Shown here: in pieces, positions 1-8,374 of the stretch
How positions within the stretch are numbered: position 1 is the first letter of the stretch
How the letters are laid out: each line of letters opens with the position of its first letter
DNA from: Bradyrhizobium manausense
GTDB taxonomy: Bacteria > Pseudomonadota > Alphaproteobacteria > Rhizobiales > Xanthobacteraceae
NCBI RefSeq assembly: GCF_018129685.1
Contig: NZ_JAFCLG010000006.1
Span: forward strand, 186,001 to 250,000
DNA length: 64,000 nucleotides
Direction of reading: 5' to 3'
Position numbers and translations under genes: made by a program
Notes under the pieces: model-generated
The model's input: only the letters and a program-made list of their open reading frames with translations
Databases searched by the model: none
Told to the model about the DNA's origin: nothing

Positions 1-481
1 CCCGATAACTCTCGCCCATCCTCAGCCGGAGTGATGCCTGGGTCATTTGATCAAGGAACAGGCCGAAACGCTCGTCGTTGCTAACGACCGTGCCGATCAG
101 CGACAGCTGCGGACGTTCGGGATCTCGCGGCTTCGATACCGCGGCCGGCTCCGCAATCGGGGTTGGCGCGACAGCAGAGGTCGGCGGCCGCCGTTCCGGC
201 GAGAACATCGGCCGATCGCGCGTGGCGGAAAGGGCCGAGAGTGGAAGAGCCCACAGCGGATTGGCGCTGGGCGTTCGTTCCGGTGGGGGTGCGGGCGTGA
301 CTTGCGGCGGCACGACAACACGGACCGGGGGCGCAGGCTTGTCCCAGATGGTTGACACCGGGGCAGATCGGTTAGCGCGTTCATCGTCGTCCAATTCATC
401 CGCCGCGCCCGACGTCAGCGCACAGGCGCCATACGCAGACATCAGCAGGATGACGATGCCCACTGCCCCGCGAAACATCAT
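1..481 (-). CDS. GspN/GspC-like type II secretion protein, N-terminal part (runs off the left edge)
   Basis: This is the last visible gene of the minus-strand secretion run, and its C-terminus lies outside the window. It starts at an ATG overlapping the gspM stop (ATGA), followed at once by a second ATG. The protein opens with a short hydrophobic segment (GIVILLMSAYGACA, a signal peptide or lipobox-like stretch). A Pro-rich linker follows, then the block SATRDRPMFSPERRPP and the start of a beta-rich domain (LSLIGTVVSNDERFGLFL). That block and the small HR-type domain recall GspC/GspN proteins that link the inner-membrane platform to the secretin. I cannot decide between the N and C names without the missing end. 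It is the only GspC candidate in the window. Confidence 0.72.
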   Translation of the reverse strand, partial: MMFRGAVGIVILLMSAYGACALTSGAADELDDDERANRSAPVSTIWDKPAPPVRVVVPPQVTPAPPPERTPSANPLWALPLSALSATRDRPMFSPERRPPTSAVAPTPIAEPAAVSKPRDPERPQLSLIGTVVSNDERFGLFLDQMTQASLRLRMGESYR

Positions 482-1038
482 TTGGTCTCCTGCCATTGCC
501 CGGACACCGCCAGCAAGGTCCGCAGCTTTCCGCTTCCCGAACCGGAAGCAGACGTTGGAGCCTGAACCGAGAGCTGATCAACAAACAAGAATGGCATCCC
601 GGCCTCGAGGTCGTAAAGCAGCTTCTGCAATCCCGTCTGATCGATTTCACAACTCACCAGGATGCTGAGAAATCCTGCCTTGGCATGCGAGCCTTTCAAC
701 TCGAGTTGGGATGACAGTACATTGCCCCCGAATTTCGTGACTGAGCCCGCGACGCGCTGGATGAGAGCGGCACCTGCAACTGTGACTGTCGCTCCTTCGA
801 GAAACGGCGAGCCCGCACGCACGTCCGCATCCGTTGACTTCCTCCCATTGGCCGTCGCGTGGCCTTCGAGCTGCTCGAGCATCGCGGCCGACGACGCAAC
901 TTCAGCACGCTGACTGGCGAGACCCGCGATCGAGATGATCACCGTGAACAGCAGTGAAATCACGAGAGCCACGTACACGGTCGTCGCCAACAACGGCGAC
1001 GCCACGAATGTCTTTCTCAAGACCGCAACGACATTCAT
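478..1038 (-). CDS. gspM: Type II secretion protein GspM (GspMb type)
   Basis: A 186-residue inner-membrane platform component, expected to bind GspL and help couple the ATPase to the pseudopilus. It has a short cytoplasmic N-terminus, one membrane helix at about residues 14-40 (LLATTVYVALVISLLFTVII), a heptad-rich stretch and a periplasmic ferredoxin-like part. The order between gspL and the GspN-like gene, with 4-nt ATGA overlaps on both sides, supports translational coupling. GspM proteins diverge strongly, so the name rests on topology, size and position more than on residues. The start is the ATG inside the gspL stop. Confidence 0.78.
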   Translation of the reverse strand: MNVVAVLRKTFVASPLLATTVYVALVISLLFTVIISIAGLASQRAEVASSAAMLEQLEGHATANGRKSTDADVRAGSPFLEGATVTVAGAALIQRVAGSVTKFGGNVLSSQLELKGSHAKAGFLSILVSCEIDQTGLQKLLYDLEAGMPFLFVDQLSVQAPTSASGSGSGKLRTLLAVSGQWQETK

Positions 1039-2111
1039 GTCCCGGATCCAAAATACGGTGTGATGCGCGCCTCGATGTGAAATCGCTCGCCTGGATCGTT
1101 CTGTCCGCGCGTGGTCGGCGCGAAGAACGTTGCCCGGGAGAATTGTGGCGACTGCTCAATGAGCCGGATGAGCGACGGTGCGTCCTGCGAAATGCCAACG
1201 ACCTGGACCTTGTCGCCTTCGATCCGCAGCTCCGTGACATAGGTGTTGTCCGGCAAGGCCTTGGACATCGATTCGAGCACCATGACGCTGGAAGGCGTGG
1301 TCTGCTTACGCTTTGCAAGCAGTTCCTGTGCCGATCCGCCCGCGGCATTTTGGCTGAGACGCAACGACGAACGGCGTTCCGAGATCCGTCGCAAAAGCTG
1401 CTGATTCTCGTCCTCGAGCGCTCCGCCCTCGTAGACCGAAGCCGCCTGCGCAACCACAGCCGCGAGCCCGCAACATAGGATCGTGATGCGTAAGACGCGC
1501 GGCAAATCGATCTTCTGACCGAAGGCGCTCTGCAACGGTACCTCGAAGATCCTGAACCTGTCCGGCGTCCCCAGGTCGGGCGGCGGCTCGGCAAACGCGG
1601 CGACAGATGCTGCACCCATATCGCTCGCGAGCCGGACCAGCGGCTGAATTCTGGTTCGCGAAGTCGCAGCAAGCGTGAGCTGGATTCGATCATTCGTGAG
1701 GTCGGACGGCGGGCTCCAGCTGAAGGCGGCATCGTTCGCGGTCCAGGGCGTCAACCGATCGATCTGCGCGCGGATCATGCCATCGAGGAAATCCGCCGCC
1801 TGCTTCGGAAAGTCCAGAGATCGAAACAGGACTTTGCCCGGTTGCACCACGATTTCGACCCGGCTTCCGCGGAGCGCCTTCTTCCAATCGGCCGGAAGCG
1901 CTGGGACTGGTTGGCCGTTCGAAAGCCGAAAGGACAAATCCGGCAACGGAGGGCCCTTCCGCACAGGCGCCATTCTGGCCGTCAACATATCGTCGTCGCC
2001 TTCGATCAGCGACACCCGCGGTTGGGACAACAGCCGCCCGCCGAGGGAATTGATGGTCCGGGCAACGACCGCAATCCACTCTTCAAACAGCTCTTTGAAT
2101 TCAGCGATCAT
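1035..2111 (-). CDS. gspL: Type II secretion protein GspL (PilN-like)
   Basis: An inner-membrane linker of 358 residues if the ATG at 2111 is used; an in-frame TTG at 2117 would add two residues. The cytoplasmic part has an actin-like/PilM-like character (VEIVVQPGKVLFRSLDFPKQ). It is followed by one membrane helix near residues 208-228 (VLRITILCCGLAAVVAQAAS) and a PilN-like periplasmic part with coiled-coil and the block LESMSKALPDNTYVTELRI. GspL recruits the GspE ATPase to the membrane and pairs with GspM. It lies directly after gspK and overlaps gspM by 4 nt. Confidence 0.82.
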   Translation of the reverse strand: MIAEFKELFEEWIAVVARTINSLGGRLLSQPRVSLIEGDDDMLTARMAPVRKGPPLPDLSFRLSNGQPVPALPADWKKALRGSRVEIVVQPGKVLFRSLDFPKQAADFLDGMIRAQIDRLTPWTANDAAFSWSPPSDLTNDRIQLTLAATSRTRIQPLVRLASDMGAASVAAFAEPPPDLGTPDRFRIFEVPLQSAFGQKIDLPRVLRITILCCGLAAVVAQAASVYEGGALEDENQQLLRRISERRSSLRLSQNAAGGSAQELLAKRKQTTPSSVMVLESMSKALPDNTYVTELRIEGDKVQVVGISQDAPSLIRLIEQSPQFSRATFFAPTTRGQNDPGERFHIEARITPYFGSGT

Positions 2112-2113
2112 GG

Positions 2114-3043
2114 TCAACCACCCGTCACCCTTCGAGGACCCCTGTCGACGGCCGTCACGTCATCCTGCCAAGACAGAACTTGGTAAGGATTTTCCTTGCC
2201 GCCCAGTCTGATCACAACTTCCGACACCATTCGACGGCCAGAAGCGAACGTGATGGTCGTCAGGACACGAAAAATATTGCTCTTTTCGGTCCCTGCTTCT
2301 TTCTGCGCGGGACCCAGTGCTGCTGCAATCGCCGCTTGATCCTTTGCCAGGGTTGACCGCTCTTTCAGGAACTCATCCACCCCCGACGGCGTCATGCCAG
2401 GCAGCGCGGCAATGACTTCGGGCGCGGCCACCAGGACATCGACCTTCGACGCCCCTGTAAACACCGTGACGAACGGCAGAGCGCGCTCAACCAGCGCCGG
2501 GGGCATCCCAAGGACCAGCGCCAGTTCCTTTGCATGGGCGAACGGCGCCTGACGGGGAGAATAGGCCAGACCTGCGGCGCGGTAGAGCGACGGCTCGTTA
2601 TCAGCGGAATCCGCTTTCGGCGCAGACCGCCACGCCACGATGCGTTCGGCATACTGATCGGCCTGCTCCTGATCCGCTCCAAGGACCGAAAGCAGGTTGG
2701 CCAGGAACTGCTTCGAAGCCCCATTGAGATCGATACGCCCCCCCTCCGACACGAACGAGACGACGGCATCGCCGTGACCCAATCGAAACCGGAACGAACC
2801 CTCCGAGGCCCGCTCGTTGGGCTTCGACAACAACAGCTGATAGGCCGTCAGCTCGACACTTGCCGAAACCAGCCCCTCCGCCTCGACCGCAGTATCACTC
2901 ACTGCGAGCGCCTGCGCTGTATTGGAAAGGTAAATCGAGAAGATGGTGGCCAGCGCCGCCAGCGCCGCCAGAATCCAGAGCACGGCGACAATGATGAAGC
3001 CTTGCTCTGCCGCTATATCGGTGCGGTTGAATTTCGGGATCAT
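2114..3043 (-). CDS. gspK: Minor pseudopilin GspK
   Basis: A 309-residue minor pseudopilin, expected to cap the pseudopilus tip with GspI and GspJ. It has a type IV prepilin-like leader ending in Gly (AAEQG), then the hydrophobic helix FIIVAVLWILAALAALATIF. Position +5 is not Glu, which is normal for GspK and distinguishes it from the other pseudopilins. The large alpha domain follows, with the helix-hairpin-helix-like stretch LPGMTPSGVDEFLKER. Its ATG overlaps the gspJ stop (ATGA). Confidence 0.9.
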   Translation of the reverse strand: MIPKFNRTDIAAEQGFIIVAVLWILAALAALATIFSIYLSNTAQALAVSDTAVEAEGLVSASVELTAYQLLLSKPNERASEGSFRFRLGHGDAVVSFVSEGGRIDLNGASKQFLANLLSVLGADQEQADQYAERIVAWRSAPKADSADNEPSLYRAAGLAYSPRQAPFAHAKELALVLGMPPALVERALPFVTVFTGASKVDVLVAAPEVIAALPGMTPSGVDEFLKERSTLAKDQAAIAAALGPAQKEAGTEKSNIFRVLTTITFASGRRMVSEVVIRLGGKENPYQVLSWQDDVTAVDRGPRRVTGG

Positions 3044-3750
3044 TGCGTTCTGTCCTGCACAGCCGCTGCCTCTGCGGCAGGCTTCGGAGCATCCTTGGCT
3101 TCCTCCGTCGCCTTGTTTGGATCCAGGGCCGGTGCTTCGGCGTGGATCGACACCACCGTCGAGACTGACAGCACACGGTCGGTTGTGGCATCGCGAACCA
3201 TCAGCGCGATTGCAGTCGGCAATTCCTTTTCATGCCAGCTGTTCTTCCAGGCCCGGTCCCGACCCGCATAGGAAAAAGACAGCCGAAGCGGCGCGCGCAT
3301 CAGCACGACCGGATCGCCGAACTGGATCTGCTCGGACAGCGACGAGGCTGGCTGGAGCACCCTGAATGGCGACTTCGAACGGACCGTCACAAGGCCGCTG
3401 CGATCGGTGGTCTCACCGATCCGGACGACGTCCAGTCCTGGCCCAACATTGGGTCCGAGCGCCGTTCGCACAAAGATCACGGACTTTTCCGAACCCTCGA
3501 ACAGCAACTGTTCGCGATTGGCCGGCATATACTCTGAGGCTGCGAGGTCGTCGCAAATTCGCTGCAGCGCGAGGCTGACGCTTTCGGTGCGCTGCATGCG
3601 GTCAAAGCCGCGGTTCCAGCTCGGCAACCATTGCGAGGTAATGTTCGCAAGAGCCGAGAGCACCAGACCCATCAACGCCAGCGCGACCAGCGTCTCGATG
3701 AGCGTGAAGCCATCCTCGCCCTGCCCGCTGTTTGTGACCGATGCTCTCAT
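3040..3750 (-). CDS. gspJ: Minor pseudopilin GspJ
   Basis: A 236-residue minor pseudopilin. A short polar leader ends in EDG, followed by the methylation and helix motif FTLIETLVALALMGLVLSAL with Glu at +5. A prepilin peptidase, not present in this window, would cut after that Gly. The rest is the beta-rich GspJ domain with a Pro/Ala-rich C-terminal tail (ALDPNKATEEAKDAPKPAAE) that is longer than usual. It overlaps gspI and gspK by 4 nt each, so the three tip pseudopilins are translated in series. Confidence 0.9.
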   Translation of the reverse strand: MRASVTNSGQGEDGFTLIETLVALALMGLVLSALANITSQWLPSWNRGFDRMQRTESVSLALQRICDDLAASEYMPANREQLLFEGSEKSVIFVRTALGPNVGPGLDVVRIGETTDRSGLVTVRSKSPFRVLQPASSLSEQIQFGDPVVLMRAPLRLSFSYAGRDRAWKNSWHEKELPTAIALMVRDATTDRVLSVSTVVSIHAEAPALDPNKATEEAKDAPKPAAEAAAVQDRTQ

Positions 3751-4157
3751 TGACGCGGCACACCCACCAGGCGAACCGTCTGAAGATCGTATTCGGCGCC
3801 AGAAGCCGATCGCACGCGAATCTTGACGAGATGCGGAACAAAGGGCGCGTCGGTATCAGGCACAATCCAGTCGCTCATGGGGCTGATCTCAATCTGCCAT
3901 TGATAGCCGTCGATCGCGCCCGACAAGGCCCCGGGCCCGAGTTCCTTGCGCGGCGGCATTTGAGCATTCATGATCCGCCGTGCTGACTGCACCAGAGCAA
4001 CATGCTCTCCCATCGACTGCACGCCGCGCGCGTTCGCTGACATGACGGACGCGATCGCAATGATGGAGACGGCCACGATCGCAAGCGCGATCAAGACCTC
4101 GATCACCGTGAAGCCGGCTTCAGCCCCGTCAATCCGTGGTGACGCTGCGCGAGACAA
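3747..4157 (-). CDS. gspI: Minor pseudopilin GspI, TTG start
   Basis: A 136-residue minor pseudopilin with the leader end EAG and the helix FTVIEVLIALAIVAVSIIAI (Glu at +5). The only plausible start is a TTG at 4157. It is preceded at 7 nt by a perfect GGGAGG (4165-4170 on the complement), which argues that this rare start is used. The gene therefore begins 29 nt inside gspH, the longest overlap in the run. It partners GspJ and GspK at the pseudopilus tip. Confidence 0.85.
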   Translation of the reverse strand: MSRAASPRIDGAEAGFTVIEVLIALAIVAVSIIAIASVMSANARGVQSMGEHVALVQSARRIMNAQMPPRKELGPGALSGAIDGYQWQIEISPMSDWIVPDTDAPFVPHLVKIRVRSASGAEYDLQTVRLVGVPRQ

Positions 4158-4593
4158 TCTCGATCCTCCCGGTCAGCCAGTTAACCCGAACCTCGTAGCC
4201 CGCATCGAGCCGCGTCAGCGCGATTGTCCCGCCACACGACATACCGTTTGCAAAAAAGCTGATTGTCGAAAGCGAGGCGCGCTGCCGGCAGCTCTGAGGC
4301 AACAGCGCGTCAAAACGAACGTCGTCCGGAATACGGATGCTTTCCGAGGTCGTACCGGAGCGGATCACACGTGAACCTGCATCCACAAGCGTGGTAACGT
4401 CCACTCCGTGCCGCATCGCCGCGATGCGATCGGCCTTCAGGAGCGTCGCGGCCTCTACGGCATATGCCTGCAGGCGCGCGCGGGACGTCTGACGTGGAAC
4501 GAGAGGCAACAGCACCGCGGCGAGCATCGCTATTATCGCGATCACGCAGACCATCTCGATCAGGGTAAAGCCGCCCTCGGCCTCCCTATTCAT
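4129..4593 (-). CDS. gspH: Minor pseudopilin GspH
   Basis: A 154-residue minor pseudopilin. The leader MNREAEGG is followed by FTLIEMVCVIAIIAMLAAVL with Glu at +5. The globular part contains a GspH-like stretch (LQAYAVEAATLLKADRIAAMRHG) and two cysteines that could pair (QSCRQ and MSCGG). GspH acts between the major pseudopilin and the tip complex. It overlaps gspG by 8 nt and gspI by 29 nt. Confidence 0.88.
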   Translation of the reverse strand: MNREAEGGFTLIEMVCVIAIIAMLAAVLLPLVPRQTSRARLQAYAVEAATLLKADRIAAMRHGVDVTTLVDAGSRVIRSGTTSESIRIPDDVRFDALLPQSCRQRASLSTISFFANGMSCGGTIALTRLDAGYEVRVNWLTGRIEIVSRSVTTD

Positions 4594-5083
4594 TTTTTGC
4601 GCTCTTCAGGTTCTCCAGCGAAATATCGCTCGCAGTGCCGGTGCCGCCCTCCTGGCCGTCGGATCCATAAGACATGATATCATAGGGTCCGCGTTCTCCC
4701 GGCGACCGATAAACATACGGCTTGTTCCAGGGATCGTTGGGGACAACACCACCTTTGAGATACGGCCCATTCCAGCCGTCAACGCCCGGTGTCGGTTGCA
4801 CCAGTGCGACCAGTCCTTCCGCCGTTGACGGGAAGCGGCCGGCATCAAGGTAGAACAGATCGAGTGCGCTGCTGAAGCTCTGCAGCTGGATCTTCGCGGC
4901 TTTGACCCTCGACTCGCTGAGATAGTTCAGGACACGCGGGCCGATCAGGCCCATGATCAGGCCGATGATCGTGATCACGACGAGCATTTCGACCAATGTA
5001 AAGCCATGCTGACCCGAATTGTCCCGATACCTGCGGCGCGGACGCAGCGCAAAAATCAGGTTCGCTTGCTGGTTCGATTTCAT
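4586..5083 (-). CDS. gspG: Major pseudopilin GspG
   Basis: The main pseudopilus subunit, 165 residues. The leader is long for GspG, about 27 residues and rich in Arg (ALRPRRRYRDNSGQHG), and is followed by FTLVEMLVVITIIGLIMGLI. The globular domain carries the hallmark order DAGRFPSTAEGL, DGWNGPYLKGG, DPWNKPY and SPGERGPYDIMSYGSDG, which includes the calcium-loop region of GspG. It lies between gspF and gspH. The length of the leader is the only odd feature. Confidence 0.95.
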   Translation of the reverse strand: MKSNQQANLIFALRPRRRYRDNSGQHGFTLVEMLVVITIIGLIMGLIGPRVLNYLSESRVKAAKIQLQSFSSALDLFYLDAGRFPSTAEGLVALVQPTPGVDGWNGPYLKGGVVPNDPWNKPYVYRSPGERGPYDIMSYGSDGQEGGTGTASDISLENLKSAKNE

Positions 5084-5100
5084 GGCGCAATTCCTCAGAG

Positions 5101-6309
5101 CTAGCCGACAAGTTGAGTGACCGACAGCAGCGCGGTCATGACTGATACGATGAGGCCGCCAACAACGGTACTGATGGTAACGATGGCGAGCGGCCCAATG
5201 ATACCGACGATGCGGTCGAGGCTACGCTGCAGCTTCGCCTCGTAGAATTCGGCGACCCGACCCGCAAGCGACGGCAACTGGCCGGTCTCCTCGCCCAGTC
5301 GCAACATGCGGACCGCCATCGGCGGAAGATTGTTCGACGCGGAAAGCGCATCCGACAACTTGCCGCCGTGACGCACACGGTCCGCGGCCGCCGACCACGT
5401 CACCACGCTTCCAGTGACTGCCATGATATCGACGAGGATACGCAGCGTTGCCGAGAGATCGACGCCGCTGCCGAGCAGAACGCCGAGATTACGGCAGAAC
5501 AGCGTAGTCCGGTAAAATTGAAAGATGCTGGCAATCCCCGGAATCCGGGAGACCGCGCCCACGACCGCTGCGCCGGCGCCCGGGCGGCGCAGCAGCCACC
5601 AGACTGCAGCGACAAAGAGCGCCGAGACGGTCAGAACCTCGGTCGCGTTGCCACGCAGGAATTCCGACAAATGGATGAAAACGCTCAGCGCCGAGTCGGA
5701 CTTTCCACCGAAATCCTGCAGCACAGAAGAGAACTGCGGGAGAACGAACAGAATGAAGAACAGCATCACGACAAACGCTGCGACCAGAACGAAGGCCGGG
5801 TACTGCATGGCGTCGGTCAGTTTGCGACGCATCGCTTCGGAGCGGGCTCGCTCTGCGCCGAGCAGTTCAAGCACTCTGTCGAGCGTTCCCGACACCTCTC
5901 CGACGCGAACGAGTGCGACATACATTGGCGGAAACAAAGCCGGATGATTGCCGACCGCCGCGGCGAGACTTTCTCCACTCAGAAGCGCGGCCCGCAACTT
6001 TCCCACCACGGGACGAAGCCTGCCGACGTCCGCATCGCCGGCGAGCAGCTCAAGAGCGTCGTCAAGACGGGCGCCGGCCTTGAGCAACAGAGCCAGATCC
6101 CGCGTGAACGTCGTCACCTCCGCGGGGCTTGGTCGATTGAAAATCCCAAAGCCCGATACACCTGCGTCCGGCTTTTCCTGGACTGTTTCGATCGGCAGCA
6201 GCTGCAGGTATTCGATCCGTCGCGCGACCTCGGCTGCCGTGGGAGCCGCGAGCGTGCCGTGCACGATCTCTCCCTTCTGCGTCAACGCCCGATAGCGAAA
6301 GTTCGGCAC
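5101..6309 (-). CDS. gspF: Inner-membrane platform protein GspF
   Basis: A 402-residue polytopic protein with two GspF/PilC repeats. The first ends with the membrane segment LVAAFVVMLFFILFVLPQF. The second ends with membrane helices near residues 220-240 and at the C-terminus (IGPLAIVTISTVVGGLIVSVM). Family signatures are FTRDLALLLKAGARLDDALELL and FCRNLGVLLGSGVDLSATLRIL. It starts with GTG at 6309, giving the usual N-terminus PNFRYRAL. It works with the GspE ATPase to drive pseudopilus assembly and lies 4 nt after gspE. Confidence 0.94.
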   Translation of the reverse strand: MPNFRYRALTQKGEIVHGTLAAPTAAEVARRIEYLQLLPIETVQEKPDAGVSGFGIFNRPSPAEVTTFTRDLALLLKAGARLDDALELLAGDADVGRLRPVVGKLRAALLSGESLAAAVGNHPALFPPMYVALVRVGEVSGTLDRVLELLGAERARSEAMRRKLTDAMQYPAFVLVAAFVVMLFFILFVLPQFSSVLQDFGGKSDSALSVFIHLSEFLRGNATEVLTVSALFVAAVWWLLRRPGAGAAVVGAVSRIPGIASIFQFYRTTLFCRNLGVLLGSGVDLSATLRILVDIMAVTGSVVTWSAAADRVRHGGKLSDALSASNNLPPMAVRMLRLGEETGQLPSLAGRVAEFYEAKLQRSLDRIVGIIGPLAIVTISTVVGGLIVSVMTALLSVTQLVG

Positions 6310-6313
6310 GACG

Positions 6314-8011
6314 TCACCGTATCGTTGTGACTCGGAGGATCTCCTCCGGAGAAGTCAGGCCTTGGCGGCATTTGGCAATACCGTCGTCAAGCATCGTCGT
6401 CATTCCGCCGGCAATCGCCATCTCGTCGATCAGTCGGCCATCGGCTTTCTCGCCGATGAGTTCGCGGAGCTCCTTCGTCAAGACCAGGACCTCAAACACG
6501 CCCAATCGGCCACGGTACCCCGTACCGCCGCATCTTTCGCAGCCCCGCGGCCCCCTGAACTCTTCGCCGGCCTTGAATCCGAGTGCTTCCAGCCGGGGAT
6601 CGGCGTCGAGATCTGCCTCGGTCAACGTCTTCGGCACCTTGCAGCGGTCGCAGAGCTGGCGAACCAGCCTCTGCGCGATGACAGCCTGCAGAGTCGATCG
6701 CAGCAGATATCCTTCGACACCGAGATCGAGCAGACGGGGCACGGCGGCGGCCGCCGTTTCCGTGTGCAGCGTCGTCAATACAAGGTGTCCGGTCAGAGCG
6801 GCGTGGATGGCAACATGCGCGGTCTCGGAATCACGCACTTCGCCGAGCATGATGACGTCCGGGTCCTGACGCACGAACGAACGCAGCGCGGCAGCAAACG
6901 TCAACCCGATCGCCGGCTTGATTTGCGACTGGTTCACACCGGGAATTTCGTACTCGACCGGATCCTCGATCGTCAGGATTTTCCGGGTTGGCGTGTTCAA
7001 AATCGACAATACTGTCGCGAGCGTCGTGGTCTTGCCGCTTCCGGTCGGACCGGTAATGACGATCATGCCGTGAGGCAGGGTCAACATTCGCCGGAGCTTC
7101 GTCTCGTCTGCCGGCGAGAACCCCAGTTTTTCGACAACCAGCAGACCGCGGTCCTTCGGCAGGATGCGTATGACGGCGGATTCGCCATGCTGCGTCGGCA
7201 TGATCGCAACACGAATATCGACCTCCGAGCGTCCGGCCCGCAGCCGAGCAGAGCCGTCCTGCGGCAAGCGCCGCTCGGCGATATTAAGACTAGCGATGAT
7301 CTTGATGCGCGAGATCACGGCCTGCGGTAACACGCCTGACGGCGCCGCGACGGGTCGCAGCAGGCCGTCGATGCGCATGCGAACCACAAGCCCGGCATGA
7401 ATAGGCTCGATATGGATGTCGCTTGCGCGCAGCTCGACCGCTTTCTCCAGCAGGTCGTTGACCGCGCGCACCACGGGCGCACCGCTCGCCAGATCGCGCA
7501 GACTTTCGATATCGTCTTCGCGCGGCCGGAAAGCTTCCTCGCCTTCGCCCTGGATCTGGCTGTCGTTACTGCCGAGACGCTGATCGAGGGCGACTGCGAT
7601 GTCTTCGAATGACGCAACCCTGACCGCGATGTCGGCTCCGAGAACGATCTGGGCAGCACGCATGGCGGCCGTTTCAGCGGGGTCCGCTACCGCTAGCAAT
7701 GCTTTGCCCTCCGCGGACCGATAGGGAAACACCGTCATCTCGCGCAGGAAGCGCGGCGCGAATGGCTGAATCTCGGCAACAGCGGCTAGCATGTCCTGGA
7801 GTGCGACGCGCTCCAGGACATAAAAACGTGCGACTTCATCGGCGAACTCGCTCGACGAAAGATTCGTATGCTCCCAGAGCTTACCGGGGAGCTCGCCCCG
7901 CGAATGGTCGGAGGCCGACTGTTCCGCGAGTTCGGCGTTGCTCGCTGTCTTCGTCAGATAATTCTTCTGACGAAGATGCTCAACGAACCGCATAGAATCG
8001 TCGCTGGCCAT
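6314..8011 (-). CDS. gspE: Type II secretion ATPase GspE
   Basis: The 565-residue assembly ATPase, first gene of the minus-strand run. It has N-terminal GspE/PilB domains (about 1-150), Walker A GPTGSGKT at 321-328, an Asp box near 348-352 (IEDPVE), Walker B DVIMLGEVRD at 385-394 and a His box at 405-417. A zinc-binding pair of CxxC motifs is at C454/C457 and C491/C494. It hydrolyses ATP at the cytoplasmic face with GspL and GspF. A GGAAAAG ribosome-binding site precedes the ATG. The first residues are shorter than in classical GspE. Confidence 0.95.
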   Translation of the reverse strand: MASDDSMRFVEHLRQKNYLTKTASNAELAEQSASDHSRGELPGKLWEHTNLSSSEFADEVARFYVLERVALQDMLAAVAEIQPFAPRFLREMTVFPYRSAEGKALLAVADPAETAAMRAAQIVLGADIAVRVASFEDIAVALDQRLGSNDSQIQGEGEEAFRPREDDIESLRDLASGAPVVRAVNDLLEKAVELRASDIHIEPIHAGLVVRMRIDGLLRPVAAPSGVLPQAVISRIKIIASLNIAERRLPQDGSARLRAGRSEVDIRVAIMPTQHGESAVIRILPKDRGLLVVEKLGFSPADETKLRRMLTLPHGMIVITGPTGSGKTTTLATVLSILNTPTRKILTIEDPVEYEIPGVNQSQIKPAIGLTFAAALRSFVRQDPDVIMLGEVRDSETAHVAIHAALTGHLVLTTLHTETAAAAVPRLLDLGVEGYLLRSTLQAVIAQRLVRQLCDRCKVPKTLTEADLDADPRLEALGFKAGEEFRGPRGCERCGGTGYRGRLGVFEVLVLTKELRELIGEKADGRLIDEMAIAGGMTTMLDDGIAKCRQGLTSPEEILRVTTIR

Positions 8012-8374
8012 CCATCTTTTCCAGTTTCGCCGATGCAGCGAGGCATCATCTCGGAATGTTTTTCGGACACGTCTCCTGCCCGTTCATTTCCGATCACCAG
8101 GCCGGCTTCAATCATGCCGATAGGCGCGCCCGCTGGTCACGGCATAGGCGCGCGTGTCGTGCAGTTGATCGCCCGACATCAATATCGATCCGAACTGTGA
8201 CATCTGCGCGAAATCGCGGGAGGTTTGCCCATTCAAACGTGCTTGAGAGCCCAACTCGTCTTTGCCCCGGCAACTCGGCCAGCCAACAATTACTGTCACA
8301 TTTAGCGGCTAATAGAAACGCTCCTAACATCGACACTCGTCCAATGTCGATCTCATAACCGGAATGGCGAAAAT
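8012..8374. promoter_or_regulatory. Divergent promoter region between gspE and gspD
   Basis: This 363-bp gap separates the divergent gspE and gspD transcripts, so it should hold promoters for both. An inverted repeat ATCGACA/TGTCGAT with a 9-nt spacer lies at 8329-8351, 24 nt before the gspD start. It could be an operator or a leader hairpin. I see no clear sigma-70 box and no small gene that I would support. Confidence 0.45.

Noticed and set aside
78-668. Plus-strand frame at the left edge
   Set aside because: It lies opposite the gspM and GspN-like genes, which form a coupled run with membrane and motif evidence. The plus-strand frame shows none.
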